This document shows, one piece after another, positions 19,119 through 27,046 of a stretch of DNA of 64,000 bases. The DNA comes from Cyanobacteria bacterium FACHB-471. Lineage in GTDB: Bacteria > Cyanobacteriota > Cyanobacteriia > Elainellales > Elainellaceae. A model generated the notes under the pieces. That model worked only from the letters and a program-made list of their open reading frames with translations. It had not been told where the DNA came from and did no database searches. The stretch is taken from NCBI GenBank assembly GCA_014695345.1, contig JACJOC010000044.1:1-64000 (forward strand). The letters are read 5' to 3'. The translations under genes and the position numbers were made by a program. Positions within the stretch are counted from its first letter, which is position 1; every line of letters starts with the position of its first letter.

Positions 19119-19799
19119 ATGCAACTCGACAATGACAAGCAGCTCTGCATCAGCGATCCCTTGCAGGATTCGGAAGTACTCCTGCGGGCGATGGTTGAAA
19201 ATCTGCCGGGTGGAGCTGCGTTTGTGGTTGACTCCGATCTACGCTATCGGCTTGCTGAAGGTGAAGCGCTCTCCGCTGCTGGTTTCAAACCCGAAGATCT
19301 GGTTGGGCATACCATTTTTGAGGTATTACCGCCTGACTTAGCTGCGAGCTATGAGGGGCTGTACCGTAAAGGGTTGGCAGGTGAACCGTTTGAGCATGAG
19401 CACAATGCTCACGATCGCTTCTACATCTCACGGGGCACGCCTTTACGGTCTGCAAATGGTGAAGTCTACGCCGTGCTGGCCGTCTCCTACGACATTACCG
19501 ATCGCAAGCGTGTCGAAGCTGAGCGCAAACAAGCCGAAGCCGCTGCTGCTGCCGATCTCGAAGACACGCAACGGCTACGAGAACTTAGTACCCGACTGGT
19601 GGCTGAAGACGACATTCAAACGCTGTATCAAGAGATTGTAGCCACAGCGATCGCCCTCACCCGCGCCGATGCTGGATCAGTGCAAATTCTCGATGAAGCT
19701 ACGCAAGATTGTCTGCTGCTGGCGGCTCAGGGTTTTGAGCAAACTATAATCGAGCGTTTCTATCGCGTTAACGCGATAGAAACGCCTCCTGCGGTATGA
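19119..19799 (+). pseudogene. Hybrid sensor kinase, N-terminal piece (PAS and start of GAF)
   Basis: The 226 codons encode a PAS domain with PAC region (VENLPGGAAFVVDSDLRYRL, VSYDITDRKRVEAER), a coiled-coil linker and the first half of a GAF domain (STRLVAEDDIQTLYQEIV, DAGSVQILDEATQDCL). The frame stops at 19797-19799, directly after a 32-bp palindrome. Removing 11 bases (19775-19785) joins it in frame to the next piece as RFYRVNASCGMTLATG, a normal GAF stretch. It is therefore the broken 5' part of one long gene running to 23200. Confidence 0.8.
19754..19785. repeat. Perfect 32-bp palindrome inside a kinase gene
   Basis: Two 16-bp arms with no loop: GCGTTTCTATCGCGTT followed by AACGCGATAGAAACGC. 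It extends a natural 10-bp palindrome (GCGTTAACGC) by an 11-bp inverted copy of the upstream sequence. The copy breaks the reading frame. Confidence 0.9.
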
Positions 19800-21598
19800 C
19801 GCTGGCAACGGGCGATTGCGCCTTCATTGACTTTGATGGGCCCCATAAAGACCTCGATGCCTCAGTACGATGGCACTTTGAGGCAGGCTATCTCTCGGCT
19901 CAGTCTACGCCGCTGATTTCGCGTTCGGGCAAAGTGATTGGTATGGTTTCGACCCATTGGCGCAAACACCACCGACCGAGCGATCGCGAACTGCGCTTTC
20001 TAGATTTGCTTGCCCGCCAAGCGGCTGACCTGATTGAGCAGCGGCAAGCCCAAGTCACCTTACGCGAATCGGAAGAAAAATATCGATTGTTGTTCAACGC
20101 CATTAATGAAGGATACTTTCTCATTGATGTAATTTTTGATGAAACTAATCAGCCCGTTGACCTCTTGTATCTGGAGTCCAATCAAGCTGCGATCGCCATG
20201 ACTGGGCAAGATTTCACCGGACGACGGCTGAGCGAAATTAACCCGAATTATGAACTCTTTTGGTACGAAATCTTTGGTCGCGTTGCCCGCACCGGCAAAG
20301 GTGAGCGATTAGAGCGATATGCCAAGCCGGATCAAAAATGGTACGACTTCTACGTGGTTAAAGTCGGTAATGCCAGCGCTCGCCGCATTGCCGTCGTCTT
20401 TCAAGACATCACCGAGCGCAAACAGGCAGAAGAAAAATTGCACCGAGCTGCCGAGATGGATGCCTTTCGGGTCAAGCTGTCGGATGCACTGCGATCGCTC
20501 ACCGATCCGGTTGAAATTCAGGCAGTCGCCGCACGGGTGCTGGGCGAGCACCTCGGCGCGAATCAGGTACACTACGGCGAAACCATCGGCGAGTACGTGG
20601 TCATTAGTCAGGGGTACGGTAACGGACTTCCACCTATGGTCGGGCGCTTTCGCTTCATTGATTTTGGCGAACGACTCATAGCTGACTACCGGGCAGGTCG
20701 GATATCGCTATCGCGCGATGTGGTCAACGACCCCAACATTACCGAGTCCGAGCAACAAGTTATCACTGGAGCCGGTTTCCGCGCCTATGTCGCTGTGCCG
20801 CTCACCAAAGCAGAAGGATGGGTTGCCACCCTCGCCGTTCATAGTATCGCCCCCCACGGCTGGACGACCGATGAAGTAGAGTTGGTGCAGGAAACCGCCG
20901 AGTACACTTGGGCAGCGGTTGAACGTGCCCGCGCAGAAAAAGCCCTACGTGAATCGGAGATTCAACGGATTCAAGAACAATCTGCCCGTGAGCAAGAACG
21001 CCAACGCGCTGAAGCACTAACAGAACTCGATCACGCTAAGACTGTTTTCTTCAGCAACGTCAGCCACGAATTCCGTACTCCGCTAACGCTGATGCTGGCT
21101 CCCCTACAAGATGCCTTGAGCGATCGCGCCCTCCCTCCTGCTCATCGAGAAGGCTTAGATCTGGCTCATCGCAGCAGTCTTCGCTTGCTGAAACTGGTAA
21201 ACACCCTGCTCGACTTTTCTCGCATCGAAGCCGGACGGATGGAAGCCGTTTATGAACCAGTCGATTTAGCACAGTGCACAACCGAGCTAGCGAGTGTGTT
21301 TCGCTCTGCGATTGAGCGGGCAGGTTTGCGACTGATTGTCGATTGCCCTCCCCTACCAGAACCTGTCTTTGTAGACCGGGAGATGTGGGAAAAATTGTCC
21401 TCAACCTGCTCTCCAACGCCTTTAAGTTCACCTTTGAGGGCGAAATTACCTTATCCATCAGAGCGGAAGCAGGGGAAACGCTTCAGGCTTCGACTGCCAA
21501 AGTTGATAGTTTCACCTCAAAACTCTAAATGCCAGGCTCTGAACTCGAAACTTCGAGCTTGGAACTCGAAACTTCGAGCTTGGAACTTGGAGTCTTGA
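19796..21598 (+). pseudogene. Hybrid sensor kinase, central piece (GAF-PAS-GAF-HisKA)
   Basis: The piece contains the rest of the first GAF (MTLATGDCAFIDFDGP, GKVIGMVSTHWRKHHRPSD), a PAS domain (LLFNAINEGYFLI, VFQDITERKQAEE), a second GAF (about 20455-20935) and a HisKA dimerisation domain with H-box FFSNVSHEFRTPLTLML. Frame is lost at GGGAAAAATTG near 21392: adding one A restores IVLNLLSNAFKFTFEGEI, the N-box of the ATPase domain. After the break the annotated frame is nonsense to 21598. Loss of the ATPase domain means no kinase activity from this piece. Confidence 0.8.
21541..21590. repeat. 21-bp tandem repeat in the kinase ATPase region
   Basis: GAACTCGAAACTTCGAGCTTG occurs twice in tandem (21541-21561 and 21562-21582), followed by a partial third unit GAACTTGG. 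Each unit includes the short palindrome CGAAACTTCG. It encodes the repeated ELETSSL peptide. It lies next to the in-frame stop at 21526-21528. Confidence 0.85.
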
Positions 21599-21937
21599 GA
21601 TCAGAGGTCAAACCATCACCCTCAATCCCTCGTGTCGTTTTAGAAGTGCGAGATATAGGCGTTGGTATCTTGCTGGATGACCTGCCTGATCTGTTTGAGC
21701 GGTTCTATCAGGTGCGAGGCACCCAAGCACGAACCCACGAAGGATCAGGAATTGGTCTAGCCCTGGTAAATGAACTCGTTCGACTACATGGCAGCACCAT
21801 CAACGTGAGCAGCACTGTAGGACAGGGAACTTGCTTTACGATCGCCCTCTTCTTTGGCACAGAACACTTGCCCAGCGATCGCCTTCAGGTTGAAGGCGAT
21901 CGTATTCAGCCAACCCGTACCCTAACATCAACCGCGA

Positions 21938-23200
21938 TTGATGCAGCCCTTTGTGTCTCGGTGGACTCCTCTGGAGTCCACCGAGACACAGAGATACGGA
22001 GGCACGCAGAATTCTACTGTTTCTCCCTCTCAACGTCTCCCCCACTCCCCGCCTTCCTCTTCCCGCGTCCTCCTGGTGGATGACAACGCCGATATGCGAG
22101 AGTACCTGACCCGAGTACTCAGCAAACATGTTCAAGTGGAAGCCGTGGCAAATGGAGGAGCGGCACTGGCAGCCGCTCAAGCGCAAGTGCCCGATCTAAT
22201 CGTGAGTGATGTGATGATGCCAGAGCTAGATGGCTCTGGGTTCCTTCAGGCATTGCGGGCAGACCCACGCACGAAAGAAGTTCCCATCATCTTACTGTCG
22301 GCGCGTGCCGGAGAAGAAGCGATCGTGGAAGGACTGGAAGCCGGGGCAGACGACTACCTGATTAAACCCTTCTCAGCCCAAGAACTGGTGTCTCGCGTCA
22401 ATGCCCATCTTCAGATGGCACAACTGCGTGGGGAAGCGCTTAATCAAGCAAGAACCACCATTCGCAGAAAGGATGAACTGCTATCCACGGTTTCCCACGA
22501 ACTCAACACTCCTCTAGTCTCGATTTTGGGCTGGACGCGCCTGCTAAGAACTAATCCCCCCAGTTCGGCCATGTTAACCAAAGCGCTAGACACGATCGAG
22601 CGCAACGCGACGCTGCAAGCCAAACTCGTGCAAGATTTGCTAGATATTTCTCGAATCACCACAGGCAAGCTGCGGTTGCAGCTTCAACCCGTCGAACTAA
22701 AAGCCGTAATCGAGACGGCGATCGCCTCTATCCATCATCTCGCTGAAGCAAAAGAGATTGATTTGGTGAGTCGGGGCACAGGTCAAGGTCAAACGGTTGA
22801 TGCTGTGGTGATGGGAGATGGCGATCGCCTGCAGCAAGTCATCTGCAATCTTTTGACCAACGCGATTAAGTTTACGCCAGAAGGTGGGCAGGTAGACGCT
22901 CACCTTATCACTCATGCAATTTTGCAGCCCGCAGACTACGCCGAAATCCGTGTCACCGATACAGGCATTGGGATTGCTGCTGACTTTCTACCTCATGTCT
23001 TTGATCGCTTCCGCCAAGGCAGAGATTCCGATTCAGAGAATGGGCTGGGATTGGGACTGGCGATCGCCCACCACTTAGTCGAACTCCACAACGGGATAAT
23101 TCACGCTGAAAGTGCAGGAGAAGGAAAGGGCACAACCCTGATCGTCCGCTTGCCGCTGCTAATATCAATGCCCGTTGAGCAATCGACAGGACCATCATGA
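21938..23200 (+). CDS. Receiver-histidine kinase (C-terminal part of a hybrid kinase)
   Basis: An intact 420-codon frame. The receiver starts at about residue 42 (SRVLLVDDNADMREYL, phospho-acceptor in LIVSDVMMPELDG, LIKPFSAQELV). A HisKA domain follows with H-box LLSTVSHELNTPLVSIL (Asn for the usual Arg), then a HATPase with N-box VICNLLTNAIKFTPEGGQ, G1 VTDTGIGIA and G2 GLGLGLAIAHHLVELHNG. The first 40 residues are linker sequence read through a long palindrome, so the frame was probably once fused to the broken kinase upstream. It could still be made as a soluble REC-HK protein if a start near 21938 is used. Confidence 0.75.
   Translation: MMQPFVSRWTPLESTETQRYGGTQNSTVSPSQRLPHSPPSSSRVLLVDDNADMREYLTRVLSKHVQVEAVANGGAALAAAQAQVPDLIVSDVMMPELDGSGFLQALRADPRTKEVPIILLSARAGEEAIVEGLEAGADDYLIKPFSAQELVSRVNAHLQMAQLRGEALNQARTTIRRKDELLSTVSHELNTPLVSILGWTRLLRTNPPSSAMLTKALDTIERNATLQAKLVQDLLDISRITTGKLRLQLQPVELKAVIETAIASIHHLAEAKEIDLVSRGTGQGQTVDAVVMGDGDRLQQVICNLLTNAIKFTPEGGQVDAHLITHAILQPADYAEIRVTDTGIGIAADFLPHVFDRFRQGRDSDSENGLGLGLAIAHHLVELHNGIIHAESAGEGKGTTLIVRLPLLISMPVEQSTGPS
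21952..21990. repeat. Perfect hairpin with 18-bp arms and 3-nt loop
   Basis: TGTGTCTCGGTGGACTCC, loop TCT, then GGAGTCCACCGAGACACA. It lies in the linker between the kinase ATPase domain and the receiver domain, where the reading frame changes. Confidence 0.9.
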
Positions 23201-23370
23201 CTTGATGAAAGATACTCCCCTATCCGCAACAGATTTGATCTGCTCTCCTGTACCTTTTCTCTGCCATTTGACAGGGGCTTTGTTTCAGGGAAATTCCTAC
23301 GATCTTTGTGTGGAAAAACACATTTTCATTTCTCCTTAATTTCACTTCTCTTTGATTTTTCCTTAATAAT

Positions 23371-24528
23371 ATGAGCTTCCTTTCGATTGAAGAACTGAAA
23401 GAACTTGTTGACCAGCCGCAAGGATTGTGTGTATCGATCTACATGCCCACTGTGCAGCTTGGTTCTGAAACTCAGCAAAACTCTGTTCGCTTTAAGAATC
23501 TAATTCGACAGGCGCAAGCAGAGTTAGAAAAATATGAATCGCCACCTCTCGATCTAGGTGAATTTCTTCAGCCTGCGATCGCCTTGGATACGGATGAATT
23601 TTGGCAGCATCAGGACGCGGGTTTAGCTTTGTTCGTCTCAGAAGGATTTTTCCGCTTCTATCGCGTGCCGCTCGAAATGATTGAACTGGTGGTCGTGAGC
23701 AATCGCTTTCATCTCAAACCATTAATTCCGCTGTTGGGCGGAGATAACCGCTTCTACATTCTCACGCTTGGTCAGCGCGATATCCGTCTTGTGGAAGCTA
23801 ATCGCTACGGCATTACCCGTGAGGTTGAAATCGAAGGCTTGCCAAAAGACATGGATGAAGCCTTGCAGTATGACGAAACATCAAAAGATCAACAGCGGCG
23901 GCAGGAGGGCGGTGCAGGTCGTGCAGGCTTACAAGGTGGCGGCTCATATCACGGACAAGGAGCCGATCGCGAAAACGTGAAGGAAGATTTGCTGCAATAT
24001 TTTCACTTAGTGGATAAAGCGCTGCACGACTTCTTCCGCAACCGTCGCTCTCCGCTTGTTCTAGCTGGCGTTAACTATTTGCTGCCAATTTATCAGGAGG
24101 CAAATACCTACAATTTTATTGTGGAAGAAGGCATTCAACACAATGTCAAAGAGCGATCGGCGGAAGAGCTTCATGCGGAGGCTTGGGCGATCGTAGGGCC
24201 ACAGTTTGAAGCAGACCAGCAAAAGGCGATCGATTACTATCATGAGTCGATTGCTAATGGTAAAGGATCAAACGATTTGAATGAAGTGATTCAAGGTGCG
24301 TTTTATGGTCGTGTAGAACAGCTTTTTGTTCCGGTTGGAGTACAGAAATGGGGGCATTTTGATCCGGACTCAATGCAGCTTGAAATGCACGATGAGACTC
24401 AACCGGGTGATGAAGATTTGCTCAATGCAGCAGCTATTCAAACGGTTCTTCATGGTGGAACGGTGTATGCCGTTGAGCCAGAAGGAGTACCGGATGAGAC
24501 ACCCATTGCAGCAGTGTTTCGCTACTAA
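23371..24528 (+). CDS. Bacterial archaeo-eukaryotic release factor family 3 (baeRF3) protein
   Basis: The 385 residues begin SFLSIEELKELVDQPQGLCV followed by SIYMPTVQLGSETQQN, matching the baeRF_family3 domain pattern, which is related to the middle domains of archaeal/eukaryal peptide release factor aRF1/eRF1. A Gly-rich loop (GGAGRAGLQGGGSYHGQG, about residues 181-199) occupies the place where eRF1 carries the catalytic GGQ loop; GQG is present but GGQ is not. The C-terminal part (FFRNRRSPLVLAGVNYLLPI) fits an L7Ae/eRF1-domain-3-like fold. A ribosome- or tRNA-related role is predicted but unproven. It converges on rtcA. Confidence 0.75.
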   Translation: MSFLSIEELKELVDQPQGLCVSIYMPTVQLGSETQQNSVRFKNLIRQAQAELEKYESPPLDLGEFLQPAIALDTDEFWQHQDAGLALFVSEGFFRFYRVPLEMIELVVVSNRFHLKPLIPLLGGDNRFYILTLGQRDIRLVEANRYGITREVEIEGLPKDMDEALQYDETSKDQQRRQEGGAGRAGLQGGGSYHGQGADRENVKEDLLQYFHLVDKALHDFFRNRRSPLVLAGVNYLLPIYQEANTYNFIVEEGIQHNVKERSAEELHAEAWAIVGPQFEADQQKAIDYYHESIANGKGSNDLNEVIQGAFYGRVEQLFVPVGVQKWGHFDPDSMQLEMHDETQPGDEDLLNAAAIQTVLHGGTVYAVEPEGVPDETPIAAVFRY

Positions 24529-24565
24529 TTGCGATTTATAGAGCGACACGTCAATTTCTGTGAGG

Positions 24566-24581
24566 GCGCACCGCGGTGCGC
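24566..24581. repeat. 16-bp perfect palindrome with REP-like flanks
   Basis: GCGCACCGCGGTGCGC, flanked by GTGAGG and TCCTAC so that the extended stem resembles the GTAGGGG...CCCCTAC cores of the type A repeats. It lies in the spacer after the baeRF3 gene, about 40 bp before the bidirectional terminator. Confidence 0.6.
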
Positions 24582-24619
24582 TCCTACCCACATCTACAAC
24601 ATCTTCAAATCAATAGAAC

Positions 24620-24655
24620 AAAAAAGAGGACGGAGCTTTAGCTCCGTCCTCTTTA
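24620..24655. terminator. Bidirectional intrinsic terminator between baeRF3 and rtcA
   Basis: GAGGACGGAGC (24626-24636), loop TTTA, GCTCCGTCCTC (24641-24651): an 11-bp perfect GC-rich stem. Six A residues precede it (24620-24625), giving U6 for minus-strand transcripts of the rtc operon. CTTTAT follows for plus-strand transcripts. It lies exactly between the two convergent genes. Confidence 0.85.
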
Positions 24656-25717
24656 TCAACTTCGTGAAGGTGAGGGTGTGACCGTGACAAGTCGAGTGCT
24701 TGAGTCGATTGCCACTTTTGCCAGTCCAAATTGCTCAATCACCCAGGCATTGGTGATCAGATGAGTACTGATTTCTGCCACTCGATATTGGCTGGGTTCC
24801 AAAGCTAAGGCGGCTGGCAGGAGGAGCTGATCCGCTAAATGAACATCAACGGGTGCTCCATTTTCGTGGAACGCTAGAAACTCCTGGGTGGCGATCGCAG
24901 CAACTTCTTCGGCAGGTAATCCGATTTTTCCAACTGCCCCAAAGCCTGTCCGGGTATGCTCATACTCTGCCATCAAAAAGATGCCCGTTCCGGGACCAAC
25001 GCCTCGTTCTCGTTGGGGCTGCACCTGAGCTTTTAACTGCGCCTGCTCTAACAAATTCTGTGCTCTGTTTGCCATCCGTTGAGGAATGTGGGACGGCAGC
25101 TCTGTGGCGATCGCCAATCCTTTAACCTGATGTAAGTCTCCCCGCTCTAGCAGGTGAATTGGTTGAAGTGAACCCACTCCACCATTTCCACTAACCTGCA
25201 AGTTCAACTCACCGCCACCCCGCGGATACCAGCCCCAAGCCTTCAGTTTCACGGTTGCCTGTACACCCATCTGCTGCAAACAGGGCAAATACACCTGTTC
25301 AATGTAAGGAGCGGGTGGACTCCAGGGAATAAAAGTGCCTCCTCTCAAAGTCACGATCGACTCCCCTTGAGTAAGTGCCAAGGGCAGCAAAACCGTTTGT
25401 AGAGTTAGGGTTACGGCTCCGGCTGATCCAGTTCCTACCGTTTGTGCAACGTCAAAGGTATATTGTCCCGCTTGAATGGGTTGGCTGGGAGTAAATTCTA
25501 TCTGGGTTGAACCAACGCGATCGCCTACAACCTTCGCTTGACACAGCATTGCGGCTGCCCGCACTCCAGTTAAATGTTGGATTGCCAATCCTGGCTTTTC
25601 CCGTTTTGCTCGAATGCGATCGATCCGAATCGCTCGCCCGGTAATCGCCGCTAAACTCAAGCTGGTGCGAAGGATTTGCCCTCCCCCTTCTCCATAGGAA
25701 CCGTCGATATGTAGCAT
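24656..25717 (-). CDS. rtcA: RNA 3'-terminal phosphate cyclase
   Basis: This 353-residue protein is close to the family length of about 340. The hallmark N-terminus IDGSYGEGGGQILRTSLSL and a C-terminal HLITNAWVIEQF with the predicted adenylated His are present. The enzyme converts RNA 3'-phosphates to 2',3'-cyclic phosphates using ATP, making ends that RtcB can seal. Last gene of a four-gene operon; its start is 1 bp after the archease stop. It ends against a strong terminator. Confidence 0.92.
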   Translation of the reverse strand: MLHIDGSYGEGGGQILRTSLSLAAITGRAIRIDRIRAKREKPGLAIQHLTGVRAAAMLCQAKVVGDRVGSTQIEFTPSQPIQAGQYTFDVAQTVGTGSAGAVTLTLQTVLLPLALTQGESIVTLRGGTFIPWSPPAPYIEQVYLPCLQQMGVQATVKLKAWGWYPRGGGELNLQVSGNGGVGSLQPIHLLERGDLHQVKGLAIATELPSHIPQRMANRAQNLLEQAQLKAQVQPQRERGVGPGTGIFLMAEYEHTRTGFGAVGKIGLPAEEVAAIATQEFLAFHENGAPVDVHLADQLLLPAALALEPSQYRVAEISTHLITNAWVIEQFGLAKVAIDSSTRLVTVTPSPSRS

Positions 25718-25718
25718 C

Positions 25719-26150
25719 TTAAATATCCAGAATCACTTGTGCCATCCAACCCGACTCTGTTTTTTCGAGTTGAAACTGATGGAGCGTGACAGCTTTGACA
25801 TCCACTCGCTGATGATGGCGATCGCGATCTAACCTTTCTCCTTGAGTCATGGCTGTCAGATGATAAATAGATTCCTTTTGGGCAATTTCCACCTGTTGGG
25901 CTCGGAGTAATAACAACTCACTGTCCTTGTAATAAACAAATTCTTGTAAAAAGTTAAATAATAGTAAATCCAGCTCATCATTTTCTAGTTGAAATGTGCG
26001 CGCTTCAGTGAGTGCGATCGCTTCGAGATTATCAATCATTGTGTTAATTACAGCATCTCCTGCCGCTCTGAATACTTCCTCCAAATCGTCTCCCCAGGCA
26101 TGGAAGGCAATATCAGCCGTAGCGATATCTTCAAGGAATTCGTAGGGCAT
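25719..26150 (-). CDS. Archease, activator of RtcB RNA ligase
   Basis: The 143 residues show the archease pattern: YEFLEDIATADIAFHAWGDD near the start, acidic metal-binding residues, an AVINTMIDN helix and DLLLFNFLQEFVYYKDSE. A C-terminal KAVTLHQFQLEK strand carries the usual basic-His patch. Archease speeds guanylylation and turnover of RtcB in archaea, humans and some bacteria. The gene lies 5 bp after the COG0523 GTPase and 1 bp before rtcA, so co-translation is likely. Confidence 0.9.
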   Translation of the reverse strand: MPYEFLEDIATADIAFHAWGDDLEEVFRAAGDAVINTMIDNLEAIALTEARTFQLENDELDLLLFNFLQEFVYYKDSELLLLRAQQVEIAQKESIYHLTAMTQGERLDRDRHHQRVDVKAVTLHQFQLEKTESGWMAQVILDI

Positions 26151-26155
26151 AGCAC

Positions 26156-27043
26156 TTACTTTTGCTCACAGGATTGAAGGCGATCGCAAATTTCAGGTTT
26201 TTGTTGGGTGACGTGTTTGCCGATAAAAACAAGTTCTGTAGAAGAGGGTTCAAAGAGTTCTAAGTCCCAACGTCCGGCAACAAAATTGAACAGGTGGGTA
26301 CCTTCAGGAAATTGCACAAACCCCTTGGCTCGATAGATATCAGAACTGAGAGAATCGGCAAATTCAGTAAAACAGGTGCGATCGTAAACTGCCTGTGATG
26401 TGTAACTGAAAGACTCAAATTCAGGTTGATGGTGATGATGGGGCGATGGCTGTAAGCGATCTCGACCAATCCCAAATAACAAATCGGGGTCGATCTGACA
26501 GCGAATCGTGGAAATGATCGAGGCAATTTCATTCAGACTCTGAAGCTTGTCCGTAATCGTTGCCAATTCCTGTTCAGAAACTAGATCTACCTTGTTGAGC
26601 AGCAAAATATCTGCGGATTCAATCTGGATGCGACTGGTGTGTCCCACTTGAGGATACTTCACCAATCCATCCGCATCAATGACGGTGATAACGCCATCTA
26701 GTCGAACCTGGGGCAAACTTTCTTGAATATCAAACACCAGAGCATCAGGTTCTGCCACCCCAGTGGTTTCGACGACAAGATAGTCTGGATTCACCGTTGC
26801 GATAATTTCATCAACCGCCGCTTCAAATTCACCCAGCAGCGAACAACAGACACAGCCGCCGCCCAAATCTGCCATCTCTACATTCTTACCTTGCAGAATT
26901 TTAGTGTCGATCGCGATTTCGCCAAACTCATTCATCAAAATGGCAATCTTGCGCGGTACCACCGTCAGAATGTGCCGCAGCAGCGTCGTCTTACCGCTAC
27001 CCAGCGGCCCCGTAAGAACAGTCAGTGGTGTACGTCCTGGCAT
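26156..27043 (-). CDS. COG0523/CobW-family GTPase, putative metallochaperone
   Basis: The 295 residues contain Walker A TGPLGSGKTTLL (Lys18), the CxCC metal motif in GGGCVCCSL (Cys64, Cys66, Cys67), Walker B-like VVETTGVAEPDA and the base-specificity motif LLNKVDL. A His-rich stretch (SPHHHHQPEF, about residue 208-217) and a short CobW_C domain follow. G3E GTPases of this group insert or shuttle zinc, cobalt or other metals. The gene sits 3 bp after rtcB and 5 bp before the archease gene. I infer a link to RtcB metal loading (RtcB uses Mn2+ and is inhibited by wrong metals); this is not established. Confidence 0.88.
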   Translation of the reverse strand: MPGRTPLTVLTGPLGSGKTTLLRHILTVVPRKIAILMNEFGEIAIDTKILQGKNVEMADLGGGCVCCSLLGEFEAAVDEIIATVNPDYLVVETTGVAEPDALVFDIQESLPQVRLDGVITVIDADGLVKYPQVGHTSRIQIESADILLLNKVDLVSEQELATITDKLQSLNEIASIISTIRCQIDPDLLFGIGRDRLQPSPHHHHQPEFESFSYTSQAVYDRTCFTEFADSLSSDIYRAKGFVQFPEGTHLFNFVAGRWDLELFEPSSTELVFIGKHVTQQKPEICDRLQSCEQK

Positions 27044-27046
27044 ACC

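Larger units (their letters stand above)
21529..22083 (+). pseudogene. Hybrid sensor kinase, ATPase-domain piece
   Basis: This frame continues the N-box frame (21343-21528) but is separated from it by an in-frame TAA at 21526-21528. It reads tandem repeats of ELETSSLEL first, then the G1 box VVLEVRDIGVGI, F box LFERFYQVRGT and G2 box GSGIGLALVNELVRLHG, then drifts out of frame in the linker before the receiver (frame change between about 21950 and 22070). Together with the preceding pieces it would complete the first kinase module of the original hybrid protein. Confidence 0.75.
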
